DNA from: Bacillota bacterium
Lineage (GTDB): Bacteria > Bacillota > Clostridia > Oscillospirales > Acutalibacteraceae
NCBI GenBank assembly: GCA_023391275.1
Contig: JAEWBE010000100.1
Coordinates: 1 to 21,160 of the forward strand
Direction: 5' to 3'
DNA length: 21,160 nucleotides
In this document: one piece after another, positions 6,216 to 13,534 of the stretch
Numbering within the stretch: the first letter of the stretch is position 1
How the letters are laid out: each line of letters begins with the position of its first letter
The notes under the pieces: model-generated
What the model was told of the DNA's origin: nothing
Databases searched by the model: none
The model's input: the letters and a program-made list of their open reading frames with translations, nothing else
Program-made: the position numbers and the translations under genes

Positions 6216-7877
6216 TTATTGCTTTGGAATCTCTAAAACAGCGCCTCGGTTGCCCGATGTAACAAGAGCGGCATACCGTGAAAGGTAGCCTGTAATAATT
6301 TTGGGCTTTCTCGGCTTCCAGTTTTCTCTGCGCTTTTCCAGCTCGGCATCGCTGATAACGAAATTGATTTTATTTGCCATAATATCGATTTTGATGATAT
6401 CTCCGTCCTCTACCAGTGCAATGTTTCCTCCGACTGCCGCTTCAGGGGAAACATGGCCGATTGCCGCGCCTCTGGTTGCGCCGCTGAAGCGCCCGTCGGT
6501 AATCAGTGCAACGCTCCCTCCGAGCCCGCGCCCCATAATGGCGGAGGTTGGATTAAGCATTTCACGCATACCCGGGCCGCCTTTCGGGCCTTCATACCGG
6601 ATTACTACCACATCGCCCGCCACGATGCTGCCGGAATTAATTGCCTCTATTGCATCCTCTTCGCAGTCAAACACCCTTGCAGGGCCCTCATGCTTCAGCA
6701 TTTCCGGTGAAACCGCGGAACGCTTGACCACACAGGAATCGGGAGCCAGGTTTCCTTTTAATACGGCAATTCCGCCGGTTTTGCTGTACGGATTTTCAAC
6801 GGGGCGAATTACCTCTTCGTTCTTAATCATACAACCCGCAATGTTTTCCCCGACTGTTTTTCCGGTACAGGTAATCAAATCGGTATTAAGAAGGCCCAGT
6901 TTGCTGATTTCATTCATCACGGCGTACACGCCGCCGGCTTCGTTCAGGTCTTCTATGTAAGTGTGCCCGACAGGCGCAAGATGACAGAGGTTCGGTGTTT
7001 TGTCGCTGATTTCATTTGCAATGTCAAGATTTAATTCGATGCCGCACTCATGGGCAATCGCGGGAAGATGCAGCATACTGTTGGTGCTGCAGCCCAAAGC
7101 CATGTCAATAGTCAGGGCATTTTGAAAAGCGCCTTGGGTCATAATGTCCCTCGGCAGGATGTTCTTTTTCAGCAGTTCCATAATCTGCATTCCGGCATGC
7201 TTTGCCAGTAGAATCCGTTCCGAATAAACTGCCGGGATCGTGCCGTTGCCTTTCAGGCCCATTCCTAACACTTCTGTCAGGCAGTTCATGCTGTTGGCGG
7301 TATACATGCCGGAGCAGGAGCCGCAGGTGGGGCAGGTCTTGTTTTCAAATTCCAGCAGCTTTTCTTTTGTTATTTTTCCCGCGTGAAACGCGCCGGCTGC
7401 TTCTGATGCGCTGGAAAAGCTGGTTTTCTGTCCGTCCACTTTTCCGGCAAGCATCGGTCCGCCGCTGACAAATATGGTTGGAATATTCAGCCTTGCCGCG
7501 GCCATTAACAGGCCGGGAACATTTTTATCACAGTTAGGCACCATAACAAGGGCGTCAAAAGCATGCGCCAGCGTCATGGATTCGGTTGAATCGGCAATCA
7601 GTTCTCTTGTAACAAGCGAATACTTCATTCCCTGATGACCCATTGCAAGGCCGTCACATACCGCAATTGCAGGGAAAACGAGCGGAGTTCCGCCGGCCAT
7701 CGCCACACCCAGTTTGACCGCATCCACAATCTTATCAAGATTCATGTGGCCCGGAACAATATCGTTTTGAGAACTGACAATACCGATTAACGGCCTTGCG
7801 ATTTCCTCATTCGTCAGTCCCAGCGCATGGAGCAGAGCACGCTGCGGCGTGGTTTTGGTTACTGCGTCACTATTCAT
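6216..7877 (-). CDS. ilvD: Dihydroxy-acid dehydratase
   Basis: A full-length (553 aa) IlvD/Edd-family enzyme. It dehydrates 2,3-dihydroxy-isovalerate and -methylvalerate, the third step of valine/isoleucine synthesis, in the cytoplasm with an Fe-S cluster. Seen: VPGHMNL (42-48), NCDKN with Cys116, CPTCGSCSG with Cys182/185/188, GPKGGPGM and GGSVALITDGRFSG near the C-terminus. The VPGH motif, lacking an extra Cys, resembles the E. coli type. GAGGTG precedes the ATG by 8 bases. No other ilv genes are nearby. Instead a GntR/FCD regulator lies directly downstream-in-coordinate and upstream in transcription, and a palindrome overlaps the ilvD promoter. A sugar-acid dehydratase role is possible, but the sequence looks like true IlvD. 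Confidence 0.95.
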   Translation of the reverse strand: MNSDAVTKTTPQRALLHALGLTNEEIARPLIGIVSSQNDIVPGHMNLDKIVDAVKLGVAMAGGTPLVFPAIAVCDGLAMGHQGMKYSLVTRELIADSTESMTLAHAFDALVMVPNCDKNVPGLLMAAARLNIPTIFVSGGPMLAGKVDGQKTSFSSASEAAGAFHAGKITKEKLLEFENKTCPTCGSCSGMYTANSMNCLTEVLGMGLKGNGTIPAVYSERILLAKHAGMQIMELLKKNILPRDIMTQGAFQNALTIDMALGCSTNSMLHLPAIAHECGIELNLDIANEISDKTPNLCHLAPVGHTYIEDLNEAGGVYAVMNEISKLGLLNTDLITCTGKTVGENIAGCMIKNEEVIRPVENPYSKTGGIAVLKGNLAPDSCVVKRSAVSPEMLKHEGPARVFDCEEDAIEAINSGSIVAGDVVVIRYEGPKGGPGMREMLNPTSAIMGRGLGGSVALITDGRFSGATRGAAIGHVSPEAAVGGNIALVEDGDIIKIDIMANKINFVISDAELEKRRENWKPRKPKIITGYLSRYAALVTSGNRGAVLEIPKQ

Positions 7878-7913
7878 AATTCAAGCACCTCACAATAATA
7901 TAGTTGTATAGTA

Positions 7914-7934
7914 ACATCATACATTGTATGATGT
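7914..7934. promoter_or_regulatory. Perfect palindromic operator in the ilvD promoter
   Basis: Two perfect 10-base half-sites (ACATCATACA and its reverse complement) flank one central base. The palindrome covers the -10 box and most of the spacer of the ilvD promoter, so a bound protein would block RNA polymerase. The adjacent GntR/FCD gene is the obvious candidate. Confidence 0.75.
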
Positions 7935-7944
7935 CCAATGTCAA
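7916..7944 (-). promoter_or_regulatory. Sigma-A promoter of ilvD
   Basis: Minus strand TTGACA (7939-7944), 17 bases, TATGAT (7916-7921), about 40 bases before the ilvD ATG. The -10 lies inside the palindrome. Confidence 0.75.
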
Positions 7945-7974
7945 CGAATAAAACATACCTCATGGTAAAAAATA

Positions 7975-8661
7975 TTATTCCTCCGTAATGCCAAAGCCTC
8001 TCATTGCGTGAATGATATGCAGCTTCATCGCAGTTCTTGCTCCTTCGGCATCCCGCTTGGCTAAAAACTCCATGATCATCCGATGATCATCCAGCGTGTT
8101 TCGCACCATTTCTTCTTTCGAGTCCGCCAGAACAACGCCCCTGTCAATGGCCTGATAGAGAATGGGCATCAGCCGGTTCATAAATTCATTATGGGTTGCT
8201 TTTGCAATCGATTTATGAAATGCCTGTTCCACCTCGGTCCGGTCTTCTTTTTTTAAAATCTGATCCTCTTCCAGTTTGCCGTAGTGCAGAATACGCTCCA
8301 ACTCTTGTTCCGTAGCCCGTTTTGCGGCGAAGTAGGCGGTCTGCGGCTCAAAAATCAAACGCATTTCATATAAATCCTTTATGTCCAGCGAAAATGTTGA
8401 AAGTTCTTTTAAACCAAATCCTTCATCTAATTTTTGATTATTCTTTACGTAAGTTCCTTTCCCGCGCCGAATTTCTAAAACATTGCGGGTGACCAAAATA
8501 CGGATTGCCTCCCGCAAGGTGGTACGGCTGACCCCTAATTCTGAGGAAAGTTCATTTTCATTGGGGAGCTTATCGCCCAGCGTGAATTTTTTATCTATAG
8601 TTATTATGGCAAAAAGATCATCTGCGACCTTTTCAGCCAGGCTTCTTGTTCTTTTTGGCAT
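7975..8661 (-). CDS. GntR-family (FadR/FCD) transcriptional regulator
   Basis: 228 residues. The N-terminal winged helix-turn-helix (about 8-75) has the classic LPNENELSSELGVSRTTLREAIRIL and the RRGKGTYV wing. The C-terminal all-helical FCD ligand domain (about 95-220) carries probable metal ligands Glu145, His149, His193 and His215. FCD regulators usually bind small carboxylic acids and repress neighbouring catabolic or biosynthetic genes. The start at ATG 8661 has GGAGG 9-10 bases upstream. Its own promoter (8692-8720) contains an imperfect version of the ilvD palindrome half-sites, suggesting it regulates itself and ilvD. The effector is not predictable from sequence. Confidence 0.93.
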   Translation of the reverse strand: MPKRTRSLAEKVADDLFAIITIDKKFTLGDKLPNENELSSELGVSRTTLREAIRILVTRNVLEIRRGKGTYVKNNQKLDEGFGLKELSTFSLDIKDLYEMRLIFEPQTAYFAAKRATEQELERILHYGKLEEDQILKKEDRTEVEQAFHKSIAKATHNEFMNRLMPILYQAIDRGVVLADSKEEMVRNTLDDHRMIMEFLAKRDAEGARTAMKLHIIHAMRGFGITEE

Positions 8662-8691
8662 AGTCCGGCCCTCCTCTGAACAGTTTCATTT

Positions 8692-8720
8692 ATTATACTA
8701 TTAAAGACATCATTTTTCAA
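8692..8720 (-). promoter_or_regulatory. Sigma-A promoter of the gntR-type gene
   Basis: Minus strand TTGAAA (8715-8720), 17 bases, TATAAT (8692-8697), about 30 bases before the start codon. Confidence 0.75.
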
Positions 8721-8730
8721 GTACGATGTC
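8706..8730. promoter_or_regulatory. Imperfect operator in the gntR-type promoter
   Basis: GACATC and GATGTC lie 13 bases apart and overlap the -35 box. ACATC(A/G)TAC half-site bases match the ilvD palindrome, but the spacing is two bases longer. A further GATGTC copy lies at 8732-8737. Confidence 0.45.
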
Positions 8731-8734
8731 CGAT

Positions 8735-8757
8735 GTCTGAAATTTAAACTTTCAGAC
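8735..8757. repeat. Short perfect inverted repeat
   Basis: GTCTGAAA and TTTCAGAC flank a 7-base centre. It lies just upstream of the gntR-type promoter and 70 bases before the small plus-strand ORF. It could be a second regulator site; nothing more can be said. Confidence 0.4.
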
Positions 8758-8825
8758 TTCAGATGTATGCGAACGGTCGGCTGAAAATTTTCCATTATTT
8801 TCATGGAGAGGGCGGAGGAGATTTT

Positions 8826-8927
8826 ATGTTATATTTATACGGAGACATAGCGGGTTCAAAAGAAACATGTCCACACCGCGGCGGCATGCCGATTATGACG
8901 AAGATACCGGTATGCGCAAAAAAATAA
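8826..8927 (+). CDS. Small hypothetical protein (33 aa)
   Basis: A very strong ribosome site (GGAGGAG, 8814-8820) lies five bases before this ATG. The frame encodes 33 residues with Cys15 and Cys30, a CPHRGG turn and a Lys-Lys end, and stops at the base of a bidirectional terminator. No transmembrane segment or named family is recognised, and no clear promoter is seen. Support comes only from the ribosome site and the terminator. The opposite frame over 8801-8992 has no comparable start signal. Confidence 0.45.
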   Translation: MLYLYGDIAGSKETCPHRGGMPIMTKIPVCAKK

Positions 8928-8966
8928 AAGCCGCATTTGCAATAAGCCGATGCGACTTTTATTTTT
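8926..8966. terminator. Bidirectional terminator between the small ORF and the chemotaxis receptor gene
   Basis: AAAAGCCGCAT and ATGCGACTTTT pair with one mismatch. T-rich tracts follow on both strands (TTTTATTTTT on plus, TTTTATTTTTTT on minus). It can serve the 33-codon gene and the minus-strand receptor gene, whose stop is 100 bases away. The 100 bases between hold nothing else that I can see. Confidence 0.7.
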
Positions 8967-9063
8967 AAAACGTTGCTGCAAATTTTCTTCACAGCTTTAT
9001 ATTGAGGCGATGCGAGATTTAGTCGGCACCGTGAAATTGAAGCCGCCCCAAAGAATTACCGCT

Positions 9064-10767
9064 TTAGTCACCGCCATAAACAGTATCTTGCTTCAGTTTG
9101 AATTTACCAACCAATTTACTCAGCATATCCGACTGCGCGGAAAGTTCCTCGCTGGCCGCCGCGCTTTCCTCCGCAGTAGCGGAGTTTGTCTGAATCACGG
9201 AAGAAACCTGCTCCACACCCTGGGTGATCTGTTGAATTGCAAGCGCCTGCTCCGTGGAGGCCTCGTCGATCTTGAGAATAGTTTCCCCGACCAGTTGTAC
9301 CTTGGCTGCGATTGCATCCAATTCTTTCGCCGTTTTATCCGCAAATTTCGAACCGTCCTGCACGTTCTGAATTGAGCTTTCAATCAGTGCCGTTGTCTGC
9401 TTGGCCGCACTGGCCGCTTTGCCCGCAAGGTTCCGCACTTCATCCGCCACCACGGCAAAGCCTTTGCCTGCGCTTCCGGCCCTTGCCGCTTCGACTGCTG
9501 CGTTCAATGCAAGAATATTGGTCTGAAATGCGATATCCTCGATTACTTTGATAATTTTACTGATTTCATTGGAGGAGGCACTGATTTCATTCATCGCCAA
9601 AAGCATTTGCTTCATCTGTTCGTCACCCTGCTTCACCTGGGAAACGGTCTCGTTCACGTAGCCTGTTACAAGCCGGACATTTTCGGCATTTTCATGTACC
9701 TTGCCGGATACATCGCTGCTGGAAGCGGCAAGTTCTTCCACGGTGCTTGCCTGCTCGGTCGCACCCTGTGCCAGCTCCTGCGCGCCGCTGGAAACCTGGC
9801 CGGCTCCGCTGTTTACCTGCTCTGAGGAGCGGCTGATTGTGGAAAGCGTCTCGTTTAAGCCGTTTGAAATTTGAATCAGTGCTTCTTTGATCGGAATAAA
9901 ATCGCCGATATACTGCTGCGTAATTTCCGCTGTGATATCTCCTTCCGCCATTAGGCCAAGGTTCATGGAGATATCCCGAATATAGAGCTTTAAGGTGTCG
10001 GAAGCGGTTTTGAGCGACTTTGCAAGCGAGCCGATCTCATCTTTTGAAACATATGTAATATTGACATCAAGGTTTCCGCTTGCAAGATTTTCAGCGGCAA
10101 TGGCCATCTCGTTAATCGGTTTGCTCAATGCACGCGCCAGCCTGATCCCCCAGCCGATGGAAATAAGAATGCCCAGGCTGATAATCAGGATTAATACAAT
10201 CATCATGGTGCCGGCCATCTGATTGTTGGAATCGTTGTTTGTTTTCGCGGTATTAATACGGTTCTGCGTGCATTGCGTATAATTATCCTCCAGCTTCTGA
10301 TTGATGGTCTGGAAGTCGTCCAGATTGATCTGCTCCAACTGGGTTTGATCTCCGCTCTTCGCCGCTTTTATAATGTTGTCCAGTGCAGGTATGAACTGGT
10401 CGCTGTATATTGTTTTTGATTCGGTAAACAAGGCTTTGGTCGCTGCTGTTGTTATGGTGGGCTCATATGACTGCACATTTTTTAAATAGTCCGCTTTGTA
10501 TTTTTCTGTTTCTTCGTCCAATGATTTTATTTTTTCCGCGTCGTTGTAATGAAGCATATATTCGCTGGCCTGCCCGCTTAAACGCTCTACATTTAGGTTG
10601 ATTTCCGCGACAACAGAAAGGGGAACTGTCTGCTTCTCATATAGTTTTGTACCGGACGCTTTCATCATAGTCATACTGTAAATTCCGGCAGCCCCGACAA
10701 TCGCTGTAATCAGCGAAATCACTAAAAAAGAGGAGATCAGTTTTCGGGCAATTTTCATATTTTTCAT
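9064..10767 (-). CDS. Methyl-accepting chemotaxis protein
   Basis: 567 residues. TM1 is at about 10-31. A periplasmic-type four-helix ligand domain spans about 35-185, TM2 about 186-208 and HAMP about 209-262. A long coiled-coil signalling domain follows, whose tip (EDIAFQTNILALNAAVEAAR, then GKGFAVVADEVRNLA) is the CheA/CheW-binding hairpin. There is no C-terminal receptor pentapeptide. It senses an unknown ligand outside the cell and controls CheA. AGGAAG lies about 10 bases before the ATG; a second ATG three codons in is possible. No other che genes are nearby, so it is a solitary receptor. A sigma-D-type promoter is found 115-140 bases upstream, as expected for a motility gene. Confidence 0.95.
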   Translation of the reverse strand: MKNMKIARKLISSFLVISLITAIVGAAGIYSMTMMKASGTKLYEKQTVPLSVVAEINLNVERLSGQASEYMLHYNDAEKIKSLDEETEKYKADYLKNVQSYEPTITTAATKALFTESKTIYSDQFIPALDNIIKAAKSGDQTQLEQINLDDFQTINQKLEDNYTQCTQNRINTAKTNNDSNNQMAGTMMIVLILIISLGILISIGWGIRLARALSKPINEMAIAAENLASGNLDVNITYVSKDEIGSLAKSLKTASDTLKLYIRDISMNLGLMAEGDITAEITQQYIGDFIPIKEALIQISNGLNETLSTISRSSEQVNSGAGQVSSGAQELAQGATEQASTVEELAASSSDVSGKVHENAENVRLVTGYVNETVSQVKQGDEQMKQMLLAMNEISASSNEISKIIKVIEDIAFQTNILALNAAVEAARAGSAGKGFAVVADEVRNLAGKAASAAKQTTALIESSIQNVQDGSKFADKTAKELDAIAAKVQLVGETILKIDEASTEQALAIQQITQGVEQVSSVIQTNSATAEESAAASEELSAQSDMLSKLVGKFKLKQDTVYGGD

Positions 10768-10880
10768 ATTGCATCTTCTTCCTTTTGAAATATATTTTTA
10801 TATCGATAGTTCACACCTTGGCATGCAGGCCATTGCAATGCCCCGCTGTAAACCTAAGTTTTTAAGATTTACTGTATTAT

Positions 10881-10908
10881 TTATCGGCCTGAATATCGAT
10901 TTTATTTA
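10881..10908 (-). promoter_or_regulatory. Sigma-D (flagellar) promoter of the chemotaxis receptor gene
   Basis: Minus strand TAAA (10905-10908), 16 bases, GCCGATAA (10881-10888). The -10 is an exact match to the sigma-28 consensus and the spacing is within the Gram-positive range. It predicts a leader of about 108 bases. Confidence 0.65.
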
Positions 10909-10925
10909 TATGTATTATTGCTATT

Positions 10926-10954
10926 TTGATTTTTATATTAGCTTTGTCTATATT
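10926..10954 (+). promoter_or_regulatory. Candidate sigma-A promoter of the XRE/S24 gene
   Basis: TTGATT, 17 bases, TATATT, about 55 bases before the chosen start. The 240-base intergenic stretch is very AT-rich, so chance matches are likely. Confidence 0.4.
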
Positions 10955-11008
10955 GCATTTACTTTTTTTATTCCCATATTAAAATTTAGGGGAAAGGGTT
11001 TGATACAA

Positions 11009-11611
11009 TTGAACAGAATCAGATTATTGCGGCTTAGGAATAATTTGAAGCAGGAAGAACTGTGTAAAATTATTAATGTAAGCCAGGCTTCTTTGTCCGG
11101 ATATGAAAACGGAAAATTTGAACCTGATAACAAAACCCTCATGAATCTGGCCGCGTATTTTGGTGTTACCACGGATTATCTTCTTGGCAACGACCTGACA
11201 AAATGTGTAAAAACTCAAACAAGAAGGATACCTGTACTCCGTTATTACAGATCGGAAAATTCCGCCGAATATGCTGAAGAAATTGAGAGATATGAGGATA
11301 TTGGCCACGACATGGCAAAACAGGGGGAATATTTCGCCTTGAAGGTGCATGGTGACAGCATGGAACCGCGGATTCAGGACGGTGACATCGTAATTGTACG
11401 AAAGCAAAAAGAAATTGAAAATGGAGATGTTGCGGTTGTGACAGTTGGCGACAGCGAAGCCTCTGTAAAAAAAATTGTAAAATATGAAGGCGGAATCACA
11501 CTTATCCCCTATAATCCAAAATATGATCCGGTGCCTTACACAAAAGAAGAGATGAAGAATCTGCCGGTTATTATCGTCGGCAAGGCAATTGAGCTGCGGG
11601 GGAAATGCTGA
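11009..11611 (+). CDS. XRE-family repressor with C-terminal S24 (LexA/CI-like) domain
   Basis: 200 residues when started at TTG 11009 (GGGAAAGGG about 10 bases upstream). The open frame continues to 10769, but that part is AT-rich noise. A helix-turn-helix (about 3-60: LKQEELCKIINVSQASLSGYENG) is joined by a short linker to an S24 peptidase fold (about 105-197). Catalytic Ser117 in HGDSMEP and Lys154 in ASVKK are both present. Such proteins repress SOS, prophage or stress genes and are inactivated by RecA-stimulated self-cleavage. I see no clear Ala-Gly or Cys-Gly cleavage pair in the linker. No phage genes flank it. It converges on the HD gene across a shared terminator. Targets unknown. Confidence 0.88.
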   Translation: MNRIRLLRLRNNLKQEELCKIINVSQASLSGYENGKFEPDNKTLMNLAAYFGVTTDYLLGNDLTKCVKTQTRRIPVLRYYRSENSAEYAEEIERYEDIGHDMAKQGEYFALKVHGDSMEPRIQDGDIVIVRKQKEIENGDVAVVTVGDSEASVKKIVKYEGGITLIPYNPKYDPVPYTKEEMKNLPVIIVGKAIELRGKC

Positions 11612-11654
11612 ATTTTTACAGGCAGGCCGCTTTGTCTTTTCGACCGCATAATAA

Positions 11655-11692
11655 AAGAAAGCATATCTACAGTTTTGCAGATATACTTTCTT
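11655..11692. terminator. Shared terminator between convergent genes
   Basis: Arms AAGAAAGCATATCTAC and GCAGATATACTTTCTT pair at 14 of 16 positions. T-rich sequence follows on both sides (TTCTGTTGTTT on plus, TTTTATTATG on minus). Confidence 0.7.
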
Positions 11693-11700
11693 CTGTTGTT

Positions 11701-12324
11701 TCAGGGCGTTGTGTCAGCAAATTTGCATTTTTGAAGGAACACCCGAATATTATTTTCTTCCTGGTCTTTATCTGCTCCCAACCTGCCCATCCGGTCACAC
11801 AGGCCCAAAAGAGCGACTTCGCCAATATCCGCCTGCTGCTTCATTGCTTTGATGTTGCCGAAGGGTAAGTCATTTACTACAAAAAGGATTTGCATATGCC
11901 ATCTGATCAGAGAAACCACCGCCTTGATCAAATCGGGATCTTCCATAAAACCGGCAAGAAAATTCTCCGCCATCTCCGCTCCCAGCTTATCGTGATCATA
12001 GGAAGTGATTTTTCCTTTCCGCAGCTTAGTGGTGCCCGGTTTTCCAATATCATGCAGCAGTGCGGCCCACATAAGTGCTTTGGAATTTTTGCTTCTCTCT
12101 TTTACGTCCGCCGCCGCATCAATGACCAGCATGGTATGGTTCCACACATTCCCTTCCGGATGGTGCAGGGGTGACTGATTAGTCTGTTTTAAGCGGTCAA
12201 GCATTTGAAACGGATATTCCTGAAACAAAGGATTCTCTGAAATGCGGTTAAAATAATGGGACGGCGACTTATCCTGCAGCAAGTGAGCGTCCATTTCGCA
12301 AAAGAGACTCTGCTTTGAATTCAT
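11701..12324 (-). CDS. HD-domain phosphohydrolase
   Basis: 207 residues with a metal-dependent HD domain. His63 (VWNHTML), His91-Asp92 (LLHDIGKPG), His111 (YDHDKLGAE) and His143 (RWHM) give the usual ligand set. The layout (HHPEGNVWNHTM, then LLHDIGKP and HD-LGAE) is like the HD region of tRNA nucleotidyltransferases, but without the polymerase part, so it is probably a stand-alone phosphodiesterase or nucleotidase. The substrate is unknown. Its ATG overlaps the TGA of the preceding small spore-type gene (ATGA), so the two are translationally coupled. This operon position suggests expression during sporulation, which is inference. Confidence 0.88.
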   Translation of the reverse strand: MNSKQSLFCEMDAHLLQDKSPSHYFNRISENPLFQEYPFQMLDRLKQTNQSPLHHPEGNVWNHTMLVIDAAADVKERSKNSKALMWAALLHDIGKPGTTKLRKGKITSYDHDKLGAEMAENFLAGFMEDPDLIKAVVSLIRWHMQILFVVNDLPFGNIKAMKQQADIGEVALLGLCDRMGRLGADKDQEENNIRVFLQKCKFADTTP

Positions 12325-12470
12325 TTTTTATTTTCCGGCTTATCCTGCCGCAGTCCGAATACCGCTCTGGCGCTTTCCGCCTGAGGGTCGTGTTTTATAT
12401 TTTTGGAATTGAATTTGCCGCCGTCTTCTTTTCCGTTTTTTGAATTTTTATTATTATTACTCTGATTCAT
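12321..12470 (-). CDS. Small spore-type protein (49 aa), KHDPQAESARA motif
   Basis: AAAGGA stands about 9 bases before ATG 12470. The 49-codon frame ends in TGA overlapping the next ATG. The N-half is Asn/Lys/Gly-rich and disordered. The C-half carries KHDPQAESARAVFG, which I associate from memory with the tiny clostridial spore protein family named after CPC_1213; this needs confirmation. Such proteins are probably packed in the spore core or coat, with unknown role. It is the middle gene of a three-gene minus-strand operon (52-aa protein, this one, HD phosphohydrolase). The 82-codon frame at 12457-12705 on the same strand overlaps it out of frame and is a shadow. Confidence 0.8.
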   Translation of the reverse strand: MNQSNNNKNSKNGKEDGGKFNSKNIKHDPQAESARAVFGLRQDKPENKK

Positions 12471-12515
12471 AAACAGATATCCTTTCCATACTATAATAGA
12501 ATTGATCTATAGCCG

Positions 12516-12674
12516 TTATCTTTTGGTGTTCGGCCCCAAAGCTACTTTTTTGCTGTTGTGATTCTGGTTTTGATTTTCTACGGAAACAGAATTTGTAACA
12601 CTGTTGAATTTTGCCTTTTGTCTTGATTCTTCCTGTTCCATACTTTCCTTGTTCGCCGGGTTGTACTGAGTCAT
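12516..12674 (-). CDS. Small Asn/Gln-rich protein (52 aa), spore-type
   Basis: CCAGGAGG, seven bases before ATG 12674, is one of the best ribosome sites in the window. The 52-residue product is very polar (Asn, Gln, Lys, Glu, Ser), without hydrophobic segments, and ends SKKVALGPNTKR. Composition and size resemble small acid-soluble spore proteins of minor classes, but I cannot name the class. The next gene starts 45 bases downstream with its own ribosome site and no terminator, so they share a transcript. A CATTATA box at 12743-12749 would suit a sigma-G -10, but no matching -35 is seen. Confidence 0.75.
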   Translation of the reverse strand: MTQYNPANKESMEQEESRQKAKFNSVTNSVSVENQNQNHNSKKVALGPNTKR

Positions 12675-12908
12675 GGTAAAACCTCCTGGATGATAAAATT
12701 TTCAAACCAATAATAGAAATTCTCTTGAATCGTCATCAGTGGTATAATGATTTTATATTACACAGATTTATTTGCCGGGAGCAACAGAAAATAGTATTTG
12801 ATGTTTGAAAACGCTTATACGGGTTCTTTTGAAAAGCAGACTTAGCAGTATATTTGATTATAATTTATTTCAAGTACTATATTTCATATGAAAACGAGGA
12901 TAACAAAA

Positions 12909-13277
12909 ATGCTGATTTATGCGATAACATCCATTTCTGCTGCGTTCCTGTTTTATACCGTGGGAGTCTGGAGCGAAAAAATTAGCGGTACGCTGAAAAA
13001 CTGGCATGTATGCCTGTTTTGGATTGGCTTTGTGTTTGATACAATCGGAACAACTTTAATGGGCAGGCTTGCGAACGACGCATTCAGTGTGAATTTCCAC
13101 AGCGTGACAGGAATCACCGCGATTATACTGATGCTTATTCATGCCGTTTGGGCAACCATTGTTTTAAGGAAAAATCAAAAGGAACAAAAAAGCAAGTTCC
13201 ATCGGTTCAGCATCGTGGTGTGGATTTTATGGATGATCCCGTTTTTGTCGGGGATGGCGCTTGGCATGATGAAATGA
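12909..13277 (+). CDS. HsmA-like four-helix membrane protein
   Basis: 122 residues when started at ATG 12909, which has AGGA eight bases upstream; an ATG at 12888 would add seven basic residues without a ribosome site. Four hydrophobic helices (about 1-20, 34-52, 64-86, 98-119) with short charged loops, GVWSEKI after helix 1 and a His in helix 3 (MLIHAVW). This matches the HsmA/TIGR03987-type small membrane family as I remember it; function is not established. It has its own terminator and faces away from the spore-type operon. The 180-base gap before it holds no promoter I would defend. Confidence 0.8.
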   Translation: MLIYAITSISAAFLFYTVGVWSEKISGTLKNWHVCLFWIGFVFDTIGTTLMGRLANDAFSVNFHSVTGITAIILMLIHAVWATIVLRKNQKEQKSKFHRFSIVVWILWMIPFLSGMALGMMK

Positions 13278-13315
13278 CTGTATCGGCTGGATTAAATAAT
13301 AAATGATAAATTTTA

Positions 13316-13358
13316 CCCCTGCCGCGGACTATGCCGTTCCGCGACGGGGATATTTTTT
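13316..13358 (+). terminator. Intrinsic terminator of the HsmA-like gene
   Basis: CCCC...CGCGGA and TCCGCG..CGGGG form an interrupted GC stem with a 9-base loop, then ATATTTTTTT. The remaining 170 bases up to iadA show only a TATAAA box at 13481-13486 without a convincing -35. Confidence 0.75.
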
Positions 13359-13534
13359 TATTCCAATGGGCTTGATGAATCGCTCCCCGGTGCATACTTC
13401 CGGAAGAAAATACAACCTGCGATGCGCCGCACTGTAAAATTTTGGCTGCGAATACATGCTTTTCAGTAATCTATCGGTATAAATTGCACTGCGTTACTTA
13501 AACTATTTTTTATATGTTAAAAAAGGATGATACC

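Noticed and set aside
6301..6960. 219-codon plus-strand frame
   Set aside because: Antisense to ilvD; Ser/Pro-rich translation typical of a shadow.
10769..11008. Upstream extension of the XRE/S24 frame by 80 residues
   Set aside because: The extension is AT-rich, Phe/Tyr/Ile-dominated noise, contains promoter elements for both directions, and the helix-turn-helix begins right after the TTG that has a ribosome site.
12457..12705. 82-codon minus-strand frame
   Set aside because: It overlaps two better-supported small genes in another frame and lacks a ribosome site.
13440..13534. Promoter for the iadA-cphB-cphA operon
   Set aside because: A TATAAA box is present but no acceptable -35 at 16-18 bases, and sigma-E, -F, -G and -K patterns also fit poorly.
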